Below the pieces are notes generated by a model. The model did no database searches, had not been told where the DNA came from, and was given only the letters and a program-made list of their open reading frames with translations. Below are positions 1-14,507 of a stretch of DNA of 64,000 bases, in pieces; position 1 is the stretch's first letter; each line of letters opens with the position of its first letter. The position numbers and the translations under genes are program-made. Source of the stretch: Theobroma cacao (Eukaryota; Streptophyta; Magnoliopsida; Malvales; Malvaceae); contig NC_030853.1 of NCBI RefSeq assembly GCF_000208745.1, forward strand, positions 293,948 through 357,947, read 5' to 3'.

Positions 1-1364
1 GCAACAAATTCATAGTCCTTGACATAGTCACAGGCCATAGCTGATTTAAGATTGCCAGCTTTGTATCCAGTTCTGATTAACCGATGCCTGTAGATTATGT
101 TTACTCCTTTCTCACGCCACAAGGAGACTTCATCTTTAATCAGAAGCTGTAAATTTCCATCATCTGAGTCATCTAGAACTTGAATTAGAATCCGGTCTTT
201 TGGCCAATCGAGCTGACAGACAGCTGCAATTGATTGTGCATATACCTAATTCCAGGAATTACTTCAGAATAGATCCAGAAACCAAATTCAATAGTAAATA
301 ATGAAAATGAACGCTTAGAATCCTTAGGATATAACGTTCTCCTTAGAAAAATGCCATTGCCTTCACGAGGAGAAAAGGGGAAAAGGAAAGTGCTTTGGTT
401 TTTTGTCCAAAAAGCAAGAAAAGAATGTCCAACATGTTTAACAAATAGTAAAAACAAAATTGGCTGCTTAAAAGTTAAAAAATAAATAAACTGAAGTGAA
501 CAAAAGCTCCTGCAGAAGTCACAAATATGTACTAGAATTTTGTTAAGAATCAGAAAAAAATTAACTATTTAAAGTAAATCTAAGTGAATTTAAATAAATG
601 TCCAAACCTTCAGCAACATTTGTACATGGATTAGTTAAAGAAACACACCCAAGAAGATTGTCAACATAAAACAAAGAGATATAGAGAGCAAAACAAACCA
701 ATTTGAGCAAGTTCAGTGTAATTCTCACCTCTCTCTCATTGCACATAGGAATCTGAACAAGAACCATAGGGAAACTTGAGCCATCCTCCATGTCATAAGC
801 CTCTCCTTCGATTCTGGGCTTCAACTTCTTGTATTTAATCCAGAAACACCCAAGACAAAGAATAAGCCGATCGAGAGATTGAATCAAGAATAGCACAGTG
901 CAGAATTTTGACATTGTTAACACCAAAGGAGCAATATAATCAACTCTAAATGACAGCCAAGCCATGTAGGACCATTGCACAAGACCTTGAACCTCCCATG
1001 GCTGTATCATGTTCAAATTCCATTTCTTCAGATGGGCGACAATTTCTATTACCAAAGCTGCTATAGAGATAACAAGAAAGGCTTTGATAAATCTATACAA
1101 TCTTCTGCTTTTGGCCTCTTCTTCACTCACATCAGATAATGCAATGCGTTTCTTGACTGATAAAAGCATGGTCTTTAAAGCCATTGCCAGCCATGAAATA
1201 CAAGCAAATACTCTGTGAGCTTTGAGAAGAAGAAACCAAGTAAATTGCTTCGGACTAACTGCCTTCTGTTTCTCAAGCAGTAACGATGAATCTGAGGCAT
1301 TGATCTCTACTAAAGAGAACTTATTCGGCTTCTCAATTGTCACTACGACTGAACCTGGAGCCAT
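1..1364 (-). CDS. CSLC: CSLC-type xyloglucan glucan synthase, N-terminal part (partial)
   Basis: Two exons are visible: 1364 down to 729 (212 codons, phase 0, donor GTGAG) and 245 down to the window edge at 1. The joined protein reads NERE then VYAQSIAAV. Residues 1-212 hold a basic N-terminus and hydrophobic stretches around residues 95-107 and 140-175. The glycosyltransferase family 2 domain begins near residue 200 with QIPMCNERE. Exon 2 carries QVLDDSDD (about residues 234-241), the first conserved Asp region of the GT2 fold, and the [17 protein letters not shown] block. These are hallmarks of cellulose synthase-like C proteins, which make the beta-1,4-glucan backbone of xyloglucan in the Golgi membrane. 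The rest of the catalytic domain, including the QxxRW region, lies outside the window. CSLC is preferred over the related CSLA (mannan synthase) because of the long N-terminal extension before the GT2 domain. The CSLC subgroup cannot be fixed from this fragment. Confidence 0.93.
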
Positions 1365-3622
1365 TTCTTTGTTTAAAACTTCAGTTCCAGAGGGCCAAAA
1401 CAGAGAAGAAAGATGAATAGATTCAAATACCCCAGATCAAAGCTTTGGAAAAGAAGCAATAACTCGAACTGGGTTTTTCAGTTCTGAGATTTGGAAAACA
1501 GCATAGATGTGAATGGGAGATAAAGAAGCCAAAAAAAATGTCAGCTTCTATGTTTTCGTGATTTTTGGACTGAAAACTGGATCCTTGAAAGCAGGGTGGA
1601 AACAGAATCCAGAAATTGAGATGCAGGGGTGTTTAAGGTTGACAAATGAGATTTTCTAGTCAAAGCATGATGCTAATGCATTGTTGGCATACAGAGAGAG
1701 ACAGACAGACGGAGGGAGAAAGAGAAAGGGGAGTAACACTCATACGCTTTCAGTGGACGACTAATAAAGGAGGAGAGGAGAGTTCCTGTTACTTTAAGGT
1801 GGGAATATGAGGATCCAAAACTAAATTAAATACTAATTTCTTAAATGCGTAATTAGTGATTAGATACAAAGAAGCCTAGTCAACATGGACAGAGCTTTCA
1901 AAAAGCTTAACTGGACCAATCCAGCTTTGACATGTGACCACTGTTCACAGGAAACAACCCTGAAACTCGTCTGATGATTAATGAAACCAAACCGAATTAT
2001 TGATGATGACAACTAGGTACAGCCAAACTGCAGATCACACCTCACAGCAAAATAACCTGACCTCTCTTGTTTTACCAATTACTAAGAAGTTTCTTTTGCT
2101 GTTGCGGGAATACCATTAGTGTTGACAAATAGTTTAATCATTTAACGCGGTATCATTGAGATCTACATACAAAGTATAATTAAATCCCAGCTGCCACAGC
2201 TCATTAAGCTTTCCAATTCAACAAAATTAACTAAATATGGTTAATTTTAAACTTGCATTGTTTCCCACCAAAACTTTCCATGGATATCATTTGTCAACCT
2301 TAGCAGACAGGAAACTCCTCGCAATCCATGAACTGACAGACACCTGATAATTAAGTTGTTCACATTCAGGCCTGGTTCTTATATTGAATGTGCAAAGTCA
2401 AATAAGGCTCCGAAAAGCTAGTATGGTTGCTTATCTCCTGCAAATCCCCTGGTTTCTGTGTTTCCCCCATCCTTACTACCCAAACCAAAGCAAGGCAGCA
2501 TTGGCCACAGCCAAAGGGACAGTAGTTGCTTTTGTGTTTCCCTTCCCTTTTGTTAAGATTGTGCATTAAGGTCATTAACAGAAACACTTGCTTCAACAGT
2601 GACAGAACAAGAAATGTCAATGTTTTTGTGGCTCCATTTGCATTATCTGTCCATCATAATGTTAATATGAATATTAACAGAGGATAATATTTCTTTAAGT
2701 AGATCATTATCAAACTACATCATTAGAGAGTGTCAGAGATAGATAGAGAACTCTTTATAGTTATCAGATCAAAACTATTTAATTATCAAGTAAAAGTAAA
2801 ATGAAATACTTAAATCCCAAGGTAGTATTATCATCAAATCAAAATTATCCCAAGAGTCCACAACCGATAAGAAGAAATATATAAACTTTCTTTTTTCGAA
2901 ACCAGAAAAATGTAGCAACGATCAAAATGTAAAAGTGTTGGCGATGGGGTGTTAACCCACGTGAAGGTAACACCACAACCAATTTGAGGTGGAAGATTAA
3001 ATGATTATGGCGTCTTTTTATACTTTTCACTATTATTTAGGCAATTTTAATATGTATTATGTAACTCACATATTTAGGTTTTCAATAAAACAAACATTAT
3101 GAAAATATATCGATCCGATTCAACACCATTTATTCAACAATTTTTCTAAACAATAATAATTTATTTAAATTCGTATATAAATTTTAACAATCACGTACAC
3201 ATTTGATATAAAATAAAATATCACAAAAAAAATTAAAAACTTATTATTACTAGCACGAATTAATTTCATTCCGCTCGTAAATCTTCTTTCTTAATTTGAA
3301 TTCAGTGCTTTAAACATTTATAAGAAAACAAAGATTGGTTGGTTCAAGCAGGGACTGCAACTTTTTTCATGCAAAAAATTTGAAGTGTCAAATGATGATG
3401 AACATGATACAGTGGTCCATGAAATGAAAGACTATGGTCATGGTGATCTACTTTGCTTTTACAGAAACACCATAATTGCTCATCGTGAGCATGCATTGTG
3501 CATGACATCCATTTCTGCCTCAAACAGCCCTTAGATTTAATTTCTCGTGACTACATTTACATCTATTTTCCCTAAGGTCTATCAATACATGTAGTTTTGG
3601 CTTTGCCCTTGCATGTTTTCCT

Positions 3623-4010
3623 TTTTATATTTCATAAATGAAATTCACAAGTTGGGATTTTATCCGATCTCAACGATTTTGTCTTATAAAAAATACTTTA
3701 TAGATTGAAGATAATACGAATAATATACAGTCTCATTATAGTATTATTGCCACTTGGAAATTACTTCACCATCTTTCTTAAACTATATAGTCTTATGTGC
3801 TTTCTTATAAAAAGATTCTCTTTTATATTTCATAAAGATTCACAGGTTAAGATTGTGTTTGCCAAGTGTCACGATCCATACCAACTTGTAATGTTTTACC
3901 TGCTTTAATTTATTGAGTCTCACGGTTTTATCTCATAAAAAAAAATATTACAAATTGAAGATGATGTAAACAATTAAATATTTGATCTCACTATAATATA
4001 CAGTCGATGT
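3623..4010. repeat. Diverged tandem duplication
   Basis: Two related blocks, about 3623-3735 and 3822-3990. Both start with TTTTATATTTCATAAA, run through a TCTCA(A/C)GATTTT-like segment and CTTATAAAAAA, and end near ATTGAAGAT. Spacing is about 200 bp and the copies are well diverged. No coding capacity. Confidence 0.5.
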
Positions 4011-4773
4011 AAAATTCACAACTCTCCTTTGAGACTATAACATTAAGTTTGTGTCAGAGATATATAATTACAATAGGTGCAATTTATTAATACTTTAAGG
4101 GTACGCGATTGTTCTTTGTGTGTTGTATTCGAACTGATATACATTTTCCTTCAATAAATTCAAGTTTTTATTATACTATAGTTTGTTTGAATGGAATATC
4201 CAAATCTATTAAAATATTCCTTCGTTTGTTTATTAAAAAACCTAATTAGTAAAATATAGGAGAAAAGAAATGAACCAAACATTATGGCGGCAGGATTGTA
4301 GGAAAACAAATGAAGCAACGTCATCTTATAATATAAACTATATAACAAGAGAAAGAAAAATGTTTTATACCAGCAACAACGCCATGTTATCTAGTTTAGT
4401 GATATTCAAAGCATTTTTTTAATTAACAATTTAGATATTAAAATTTTTAATGTTTTTATTCGTACAAAATTTTTTATTATCAATTTTAAAATAGAAGAGA
4501 TTCAAATATGACTTTTTAAATAAGAAATACATGAATATGTTTTATATTATTTTAATCTTCTTGTTCGTACTTGTGTCTTCATTATCAATTATAAGAAAAA
4601 AAAATTTAAAATTAATTTTAAAATATGGGATACATGAACCTATTTTATTAAACCAAATATTCAGGTAGTAAGAGTACAAGTATTTCAGTTATTGAACAGT
4701 GAAAAATAAAGTGATTGAAAATAAGAGGCTGTGAAATGGAAGCAAAATTTAGAAGCTCACATGGCTTGATGTT

Positions 4774-4803
4774 CTCCCCCCCTCCGCCTCCCCCTCCCCC
4801 TCC
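4774..4803. repeat. C-rich tract with G-quadruplex potential on the minus strand
   Basis: About 30 bp made of runs of five to seven C separated by single T or CCG steps. The minus strand therefore carries at least four G-runs in a short span, the usual pattern for a G-quadruplex. It stands out in otherwise AT-rich surroundings. Confidence 0.6.
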
Positions 4804-5632
4804 AAATGTTCTAATTTTCCTTTTTCTTTTGGTCACTTTCAAAAATAAAGTAAACAGTACAACAAGTCTCAGCATTTAGTGGAGTGGGGTCTCCTTAACT
4901 TTAAAGGTTTAGGGCTCCCCATGTGACCCTAACTAAGACAACTCTGTTGTGGGCACCTTCATTCATTTTTCCATCCCCTACCTTCGACTTTGAGTTTGTT
5001 AGTTATTACAGTTAGTATATATTTACCCACGTGTAAAGAGTAGCCAGAGAACCAGTTAACTATATATAGTCTTTCAGTACGATGTGGAACTTACTTCTAA
5101 TTTCCCCTCAAGTACGGAGCAGTAACATAAGCTATAACAAGTAGGAAATGGATGTATTGATTACTGTAAGTCTTAAAAGACAATAACATTAGTCGATGCT
5201 AATGTACCTGCTGGCTTGTCTGTGGACTGGTCTGTTGGTGTGTCAATGGCCTGAAGAGCTTATTATTTCTTAACAATAAAAAGGAAAAAGATGATAAAGA
5301 CGGTCAAAATATGGATAAATCTTGTCATTTTCACTAAAATCTAAAGGAAAAGCAAATGGGGTTTGCATTTTTATGTGGTAAGATGGAAGTGTGTCCTATC
5401 AACCAAGCATTTGCAACTCAAGCCTCATCCAGGAAAGCCCACAAGCAGCAAGCAGAGAACATGGTAGATATTTTCACCTCAAAAGGAGTTTAGCTCTTGG
5501 CTATTTGGCATGGTCACATGTGAGAATGCTGTCCTGCTACAACTCCCATGTGATTAGCTACCCTGGCCATGGCTGTACCCTGCATTTTAGTGTAATATCA
5601 AGTATTCCAAGTTGACTAATTGATTGTGATGN

Positions 5633-5680
<48 letters not shown>
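5633..5680. repeat. TA dinucleotide microsatellite
   Basis: Uninterrupted TA repeat of about 24 units, immediately preceded by an undetermined base (n) at 5632. The length is probably unreliable in the assembly. Confidence 0.9.
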
Positions 5681-5682
<2 letters not shown>

Positions 5683-8600
5683 GACAATATATCTGAAGAT
5701 ATGAAATTTCTATTATTCCTTTCATTGTTATATAGTGTAGATATTTTTACTTCCATGTCAGTCAGATCATTATTTAAAATCTGAGTGTATATTTGAATCA
5801 TTAATCATAAAGCAAATGCAGCCAAGAACCAACAGATCCAAAAAGCTAGCAGCAAATCACTCAGGTTTCAGTCTTTCAGAGATGCTGCTAAGTTTAGATA
5901 CTCAGCGTATCAAGGTGAGATCTTTTTCAGTCTTTGCAAAACAACAATTTTAATCATAGGATAGGATCATTATTCATGGGGTTAGCCTTATTTCAGGTCC
6001 AATGAGTACTTTTCCAGGGACCAAAGGGAAAGCCAACTGAATTACATATCAAAGGCAACATTGACATCAAGAAGATCAAAGCTACATATATAGGTTAAAA
6101 ATGGTGGACCAAACAAAATTCCAGTCTTGAATTATATACAAACTGCATATGGAACCCACAAATCAAGAGGCCTATTTACATATGCATTGCCAGCTGCCGA
6201 CAGAGAACATTTGCTATTTGTCCATGACCGTGATGAATAATGGTAGTAACAAAACCAGCATTAATATCAATGTGTCCTTACCAAAAGACAACCCTCTCCG
6301 TACCTGCCAAAATCTACTTTTACTGGGAAGGCTTATCATTGGATATTAAACTGATAAACAAGTTTAGCCCGATAATAAATGGGTTAACTTGAGACCAGAT
6401 GTAAGCTTACATGTCTTTAGTTAATTTTTATCATACAAGCATATGAGATTATCGATAAGGGGGTAATTTCTTGTCATTAAAGAAATACAAAAGGAAAAAG
6501 GATTATCAAGAAAGAGAAACAGCCTCAAAGTTCACAAAAAGGTTGCACTTGGTAGATACAGGAATGGGAAGGGGATGCTCAAGATAAGAATAATGTGAGA
6601 CTGCCACAACTTTTTGTCGAGATTCTAGTCAGTTGTCTATTTGGTGAGATGTCCATGTCCCTAGCAGAGTTGGACTGGAACTCTTATGCAGATGGCTCAT
6701 GATTGAACCACTGGCTACCCCATTGCCTGCATACTTGAAACTGTGGATGAAGATATCAGAAAATGCATAAACTGGCAATATTTGTATTTGGTTGGAGCAT
6801 TCCAAGGGCCTTCCAATTATTTCAGGTCCTATTATGCATCTTACCTGTGTCTCTTGACTTGCTTAATAGTAGCCTTAAACATCCTGCAAAATCACACTAA
6901 CGACAACCCAATCTATTGAAGAAACCTGTCCTTTCCAGCCAAAAGCTAATGATTAGCTGCTAATGCACTATTGATTATGGAGCTACTAGCCATTTTTTCC
7001 CTTTGATCAGGGAGGATCTGGTGCTTATTGCCAGTGATTGATTAACGTCAAACCAAGATAAATTAAAACAGAGAGCTTTACACTTAAGACCTCAAAGAGT
7101 CTCAATACGTCCTTTTATCACTAGACCAATACCTTATTGGCAATTCGGCCAACGCTCTCATACACAATTAGCCATAAGATCATTAGCTTGTAGATCAATG
7201 TTATACATGCACATGTCTAGTATTACACAAATAAGCTAGGAAAAGTGATCCATCCTATTAAACAAACTTCTCTAAGATACATGTGATTTGGTTAGTTCTC
7301 TACTATTAATAAACTTATATGTGCTTTCTTTGCTTCATAAATCTTATTTTGGTTGTATTGATTACCTGAAATTAAAACAATAATTTGGAGAATTTAAATG
7401 AATGAAAAAAAAATTTACTTACACATTACTGAGTCCATGATTATGTAATATGGTAGTACAGTACCTTTTTCTTATCAAAAACACAAGATTTTAAATTCAA
7501 AATTTTTGCTTCTAGGTGGACAAAGAGATAAGAGCAGCTTGCCTCCTGTTCTCTTAAACCCATGAAAAGATTGGAGGAAGACAAACAAAAACTGAAAACG
7601 ACATTCTGCAGGCAATCCAGTCCAGTACAAGTTGATGTCTAGTAGCAATAACACGAGCTTATGGGTCAATATTTGGTATATAGTCTTTCATGAAATTTAT
7701 AAAGAAGTACTATATACATATAGTTCACAGTGCCACTGTGCTTCCAGAAAGATTATTCCTTATCCTCAAGTCCTAAATATTTCATTCAATTGAATTGAAA
7801 TTTAAAACTATAGATCAGCCTGAACATTCCTGATCCCAGCTGCACATTGTGATGTGTGCAATTCCATTGACAACTCATGTTGTTAAGGGGCATGAAGTTG
7901 TACTCTGCAAGACTTTTGTTTCTTTTCTTTCTTTCCACATCCCACATCTAGGTGTATGTAGCCATATAAAGGATTTGGGTACGTAGGTACAGGAATTTTG
8001 GTCTCATAATTGGTGTTGTTAGGTCGACAAAGCTTAGAAAGTTAATTTTGATGCTTTCCATTTTGTTCATTGCTTTTGTCACATTGATCGAGATTTTAAT
8101 ATTTAGTATCACATTATTAGGGCATAATAGTGTTAGCTTGTGACCCAAGCTAAGCAAAAAAATTGAAGCAATAAGCTGCTCTACTCTCGATAAAATTTCA
8201 CAAGGGTAGAAAAGAAGACTTCGAGGAAACACCCCCCACTTTTTTTTTTTTATTTATATCTTAAGAAGCAGAAAGATATTAAGAAAATGCTAAAATTAAC
8301 TAATCTATGTTTACCACAGGCTTTTTCTCCTTGGGTTTTCTCCATAAACATATGAAAGGGCACTAGTGGCTGTTAAAATAGTTTGAATATGAATTGAAAA
8401 CTTCAAGGTAACTTTCACCATCCATCATATATAGTTGTGTCTTTAGTCTTCAGTTTCTTTCATTTTATGCTACTTCCTTTTCTGTCTTCTTGGCAAATGA
8501 ACATATGCAGGCTCCAGCCCAAAGGGTAAGGAGATATGGTATGAACATTGATCCGCAGTACATTTATGTGATCTGATTTGAAGATGGAAATGCATCCACT

Positions 8601-11600
8601 GAGAATATATTTCTTAGGGACAAAGACAATGAAGTTATTATTACTACGAAATGTCTTCGGTTTTTAATGCTGCTATCTAAACTTGGGAAGCAAATGCCTG
8701 GTCTGATTTTTAATGTTCCGAAGTTTATTCTAATTGAGATGTATTCTGAACATATTCAAAGTGCTGACAGTACACCATAGTACAGGAGGATGCGAGCAAC
8801 CAGAAAACTATAGAATTACAAGCTATTGAAAGTATATAATAACAAAGCCCTGGTCGAAGAAAGCAACCTAATTTCTATGATAAACATCAACCAGACCTAT
8901 AACTCTGAATCCTGATAGCGTATGCGATATCTTCAAACAGAACTTCTTCAGTTCTACTAGCATTTATAGAATGCAATCTTCTGTTCTTCCCCATATGTGG
9001 AAAGGTCTCATAAAGATGATGGTCAAGATTCAAAAGAACCTGGAATTTCGTCAACCGAATTTACCTTTAATCAATTGAGATATTCTTTTTTGAGATGCAA
9101 CAAGAATAGTCTTCATAACAGTTTTAAGAATCACCTTCGTTTTGCACTTGATCTATGCATCATTCTGACTGTAGCGAAAGTTTCCTGTATACAAACTGCT
9201 GGAAATACTGCATGAACTGATCATGAATAGATGTCATTGAACTTCGATATGGTTTTTTATTTCATTTTGTTTCAGCCCTGTTTGTTATAATTTGTACCAT
9301 TTGATTTTTTTTTGTGGAGCATTAAAGAAAAGGTGAGTAAATTCTATCTACTTGTTAAGAACTTATGAGGAAACGATGGCTACACTTCCTATCTAACTGT
9401 TTTCCTGAAAATTTTCTGATCATTAAATTGGTTAGCCGCACATAGAAGTAAAACTGAAGGCAACCGTAGAGTTAAGTTCTTTGGCATGTTAATTAGTGTT
9501 TGCTTTCATTTTACAGCAAAATAGTATGGAGTTGGCTGGCTTGTTGACAATGTGAGAAATGCATCTAAGATTTATAAAGTGTAAGAGGCATTAGACTTTA
9601 TAAGCCAAAATGAACACTTGGCAGGCCCAAACTATATATGCCCCTTGGAAGAAAAAGGTTGTTGAAAACTGCTCAAATAGCAACATAAAATAGCCTGAAT
9701 GCAGATACAGGCAAGGACAACAGTGGTTCTGCACTCTAACTCTTTAACAGGTGATAGCCAAACAAGAGGAAATGAATCAATGATATGATGAACCATGACA
9801 CTTAATAGTTTTGTAAAGAACTAGCTCTCTCCCATGTCTCATTCATATGTTTTCAGTCACAAAAATATCAGCGACATACTGCTTGCAAGTGGAGTCCATT
9901 GAATTTGATTGTGTGGTTCTCAAACAGGGAATAAAGGAGAGAGGGAGCAAAAAGGGAGTATAATTTTTTGTTTACCTGACAAAAAGGTAAAAATTTCTTT
10001 TTCGTAGAATTTCAAACATATAATATTTGAAATAGATTGTGCAAGGCGTTTCTTGGCTATCCAACTTAGAACAGAAATAATGAAATGTCTAAAGTCTTTG
10101 GGAGTATAATTAAGAGAAGGATCATTAAGGAATTAATGGGACAAAAGATGTAACAGAAACAGAAACAATGGGGCAGGAAAGCACCATACGTTTAAAGGGT
10201 ATGACAAGTATTATAAAGAAGTTGAACATCGAGATTCTGAAGAAGTCAAAGTTTCATCAACAGAACTTACCTTTACTGAATCCAGATGTTCTTTTCGACA
10301 TGCTATTAAGAATCCAAGTAGAATGTCTTATACAATTCGAGCGTTAGTGTAAATTCTGGTACAACATGATCCGTTTTGTGCAGGCACATCTTGATCATCG
10401 AAAGTCTCAATCTAGAGGGATTATCTTTACCTGGATGATCCCATTTATTTTTCCTACTGGACGCATGCATAGCTTTCCTGTACTGGTCTTTTCACTTGGA
10501 AAATGACAAGGACATCAAGGCCAACTTCAAGGAACTGTGCCTCAAGGGCTATAAGGGCCCAAGGAATTATGTCCGAATCTTAGCCTCTCGCAATGGTTTG
10601 CCTATGATTTTCAGAGAGAATTCCAGCTCACATTTGTCAATGCAATCCAACCACTCAGCTATCTTAGACCCTCCCAGATCCACCTGAGTATGAGTCTTGT
10701 ACATGGACTTGATGATGCTGCACTATGTATAAGACATGCAATGAGGATTCATGATATGAATGGATATAGTAATAGCTATGATGACTGTTTTGCTATTACG
10801 TACATTAGGCCGCTCTTCATCATGGAGGAAGTCAATTACCTCCTGTAAACATAAATGGATATCAGAACCATGTGTCTTTGCAAAACTGATAGCTGCAGTG
10901 GCTTGCTAGTGCTTATCATTCATCAAGTTTCTGAGGGGTCTAGAACTGAGAAAACATGCTCATACTCCATGGACATTGAAGCTGAAAAATTAGAGCAAAA
11001 CACCAAGTCCACTTCCCCTACATAGAAAAGGGCACGAATTGCAATGGATTAATAGATTGCTGCATTATATGGTTAATAGTAGGCAACAGGACTTGGATCT
11101 CAATGGAATGGGAAAAAATTGGGAAAATGATAAAATTTTAAAATAAATTTCAGCATATATTTATTCATATATTCATACATCATACTACAAGATTTATAGA
11201 TAGTGCTACAAAGATATTAGTAAATTTTTATATCGTAAAAAATACAAATAATTAATGAAGATTAATATGTTATGTTATAATTTTATATAATTGAAATAGA
11301 AATAAATTAAACAAATTGGTAAAATAATATTAATTTTGAATAACACCAAATATTATAAAGTTTGAAATTATTAATAATACTTAACATCACATTGAATTCT
11401 TTGGAAACTCAAAAGTACGTATTACAATCACAATTTGTACTCATTTTCATTAATACGTTAAGCTATTACACAATATTGATGTCATTTCAGAACATTTTGA
11501 TAATGAATTAAATAATTTTGCACATAGATAATGTTTTCCTCTTTGGTTAAGTTGCACCAGATATGCAAGTGAAGGGAACACTTTAATCCACTCGTTGCTT

Positions 11601-12060
11601 AGTTGGTTCATCATATTCAAAAATTTGTTTTCCAAATGGATAATATGATGGATACTAATTATATGCATATGGTTCTCTATAAAGATCATCATACCAACTA
11701 CCCCTGCTTCATCCCATTCTTATTTCATAGCCAATTGAATTTTATCCTGTTGTTATACTCATATATAGAGCTAAAATCATTAACAAAATTACTCATTAAT
11801 CCAATTTTTCATGAATATTTTTTTTTAAAAAATCCTTGATATTCAACAAAAATCTGTAACTTTTATTACGAATAATTAAAGAAATATCCGTAAATATATG
11901 AATATCCACATATTTATCCATATAATCATATATAATTGACTTAAAAAATGAGTAGTTTAAAGAATCAGTGTCAAGTGTAGTGAAAAGAGAAAAAAAATGA
12001 GAGAATTCTGATTCAGGCAGGCGAATAGTAGACACTTGGAAAGAACAGGAGGAGTGAAGA

Positions 12061-14471
12061 TTGGAGGTAAGTTCAATGGTTTTGACAAATTCAATGACGG
12101 ACTCAAGTATCGACGCTTGGGTAAGGAGGAGATGGGAAAATGGCGCAATAGTCTATTCACGAGTTTTGTTGGCAATTTGTGTCCAACCATTGAACTGGTT
12201 TGATAGATTTGGAGTGGTAGTGGATGTTTATCTCCCTAAACCCAAGAACAGAGGTTCCTCAAGATTCGCCTTTATCAGATACAGGTACGAATGGGAGTTA
12301 TGGAAAGCCATTAACGCGAGGAGAGGGGTTACTATCAAAGGGAGGAATTTGGTGGTCAAGGTGGCAGATAGACCACGGGACAGTTTAAAGGGTATTAAAG
12401 TGGAAGTAGGACCCAGATCTTACAAAGATGTCTTAAAGGCAGGAGTTAACACCAACGATAGCAATGAACATAATCTGAATAGAGAGAAGACTAAGTCTGA
12501 AGCGAAAGCTGAATTTGTGGGGGCAAATAAAGAAAACAAAAAGGAAACAGAACGGCTTTTAGAAATGGCAAGACAAATGGGGAAGCAGGAGGAAGACAAT
12601 GGGGTTGGTCCTTTAAAGGGATGGATGGAATGCTCAGCCCAGCTGGTGGAAGCTGAGAATGACTGGTTAAATAGCAGTGTAGTGGGTAGACCAAGAGTCG
12701 ATTTTAGCAACGAAGAGATACGGAGGTCCTTACAGGCAAAAGGGGTAAGTGTCAGGATCAGAATCATAGGGGGAGGCTATTTTTTAGTTTCTTTTGATGA
12801 GGTCGAAATCATGCACTGTTTATTAAGCTTGTATAAAGAAATTTTTGATGCTTGGTTTGTTGAGTTAAAACCATACCATGAATGGGCAGAGAACAGGAAA
12901 GCTTGTGTATGGGTCAGACTCGAAGACATCCCGCCTCACTTATGGCAGGGGTTTTTTTCCAAGCGATTGGAAACAACTGGGGAAGGTTTATAAAAACGGA
13001 CAAGCAAACCCAAGATAAAGAAAGACTGAACTTTGCTATGGTGTTGGTGGAGGTCACAAGTGAGATAAAGATCACGCCGATGAACAAAGTCATGGTCGAC
13101 GGGAATGAGTATTGGATTAGGGCGATTATCTTGGGCTCAGGCGATCTCAACAACATCGATAGTGCTAACAACAAGAGTTCAACGAAAAAAAAGAAATAAT
13201 GGAGAAAATGGGTTGATGGCCCCTTCAATGGCGGAGGAGACGCAGACGGTTGCCGGCTGCAATGGATCTAGCTGGAAGGTAAACAGTCCCCAAAGAAAGT
13301 CAGGTGAACAGGGCACAACTAGGCTTACACGTGGTGAAAGCAAATGCGACGAAAACAAGCATGAAGGGCAGTTGTCAGCAGAAAGCCTGACCAGATTTGA
13401 CCTTGAGGTGACTGAAGTTAATAAGTCAGACCAGCACAGAGGCGTGAAAGATAGTTTGAATTCAAAAAAAAATGGGAAATCAGAGAGAGCTTGAAAGATA
13501 ATGAAGAGGGTAGGCCCAGTATCGGGAGTGGGCCACGAAAAATAAATAAACTTAATGGTGAGGAAAAACAAAGACTGATTAAGGAAGCCAGAACCAAGAG
13601 GGACCAAACCGGGATGAAGCACAAACCACATGCAATTGAAGGAATGAAATGGAAGTTTGCGAAAAAAGCCCAAACGCAACCAGTAGGTGGATCTGAGGAG
13701 AGGTTTATGACGAATGCCCATTCTGATCTTGCTTCTTGGACCCAATTGGATAAAAAGTGTTGCCCACTTAGAAAAGAAACTAAGACTGTCGGGGAAGGGC
13801 TTAATTCAGACGTGAAGCATGTAGAATTGAAGGAGGTTAAGCTTCATAAAGAAGAAGGCAACCATATCAGCAAGAAAGAAGGTACATTAATAAAAGAAAA
13901 TGAGTTGAAATCAGCAGAGAAACAAAGCTCAGGAAAGAGAAAATGGAAAAAAGAGGTTAGAAGATGCAAGGGAACAAAAGTTGATGAAGGTACGGAGGAG
14001 GTTGAACAGTCGACTGAGCTTACCCATAAAAAAGATAAAGGCAAAGGGCACATAGTGGCTGATAGAGGCAGAACAGGGATGATCCGAGTTGAAGGCGAAA
14101 TAGGAGAATGCTAAAAAAAATGTCAATTCAATTGGGATGACATTGTTGAACTCAGCGAAGAAGTGAGAATCTGTATGAGAGATTTAAGGGCTAACAGCCA
14201 GACCACAAGCGCTACCTCTAGTGACCAGAGGAAAGCATTAAGAGAAGAGATCAGAGAAATTATTTGCTTAAAGGAAAATGGTGGAAACAGCAAAGCTGAA
14301 AGTATAACAGAATCAGCAAATGACAGTGTCAAAGGAAATGGTCATGCATGGGAGGAAGCTGAAGCAACGTGGAATTTGAGCAGAGAATTGGGTGTTCAAT
14401 ACAGGGCAGACAGAGTGGAGGTAGTAAAATTTTTCCATGGGATGGAAAGAGAAACAAATGGGCAGAGGTGA
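12061..14471 (+). pseudogene. LINE ORF1 (RNA-binding protein), frameshifted
   Basis: The first 310 codons contain an RRM-like fold: WFDRFGVVVDVYLPKPKNRG, then SSRFAFIRY (the RNP1-like strand) and GRNLVVKVADRPRD. A second conserved block follows, around ACVWVRLEDIPPHLW. The frame breaks near 12955-12960 at a run of seven T. The continuation (MAGVFFQAIGNNWGRF onward) is in another frame, which shifts again near 13110-13190. The lysine-rich tail from 13491 is interrupted by a TAA at 14112-14114 and continues in the same frame to 14471. Family knowledge: plant L1 ORF1 proteins bind element RNA. This copy cannot give a full protein. Confidence 0.8.
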
Positions 14472-14507
14472 AGGAAGAACAGAGCAGGTTACAGGGTTGA
14501 GGCATGA

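Larger units (their letters stand above)
1365..11999. other. Gene-poor intergenic DNA
   Basis: Directly upstream of the CSLC start (about 1365-1760), the minus strand is CT-rich, as expected for a 5' leader and promoter. Beyond that I found no open reading frame with recognisable domain content on either strand. Short frames of 60-95 codons occur but show no family signature. The stretch holds AT-rich DNA, a diverged tandem duplication (3623-4010), a C-rich tract (4774-4803) and a TA microsatellite (5633-5680), listed separately. A segment near 7080-7150 resembles a sequence often seen in plant repeats, but I could not define its ends. Confidence 0.6.

Noticed and set aside
7080..7150. tRNA-like or SINE-like segment with CACTAGACCAAT
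   Set aside because: No full cloverleaf or A and B boxes at proper spacing, and no target duplication or tail that I could define.
12420..12767. Minus-strand frame of 115 codons in the LINE
   Set aside because: It is antisense to the conserved ORF1 RNA-binding region, and its Ser/Leu/Pro-rich content is a shadow of that frame.
13179..13745. Minus-strand frame of 188 codons in the LINE
   Set aside because: Antisense of the Lys/Glu-rich tail of ORF1; its Phe/Ser/Leu-rich translation has no domain.
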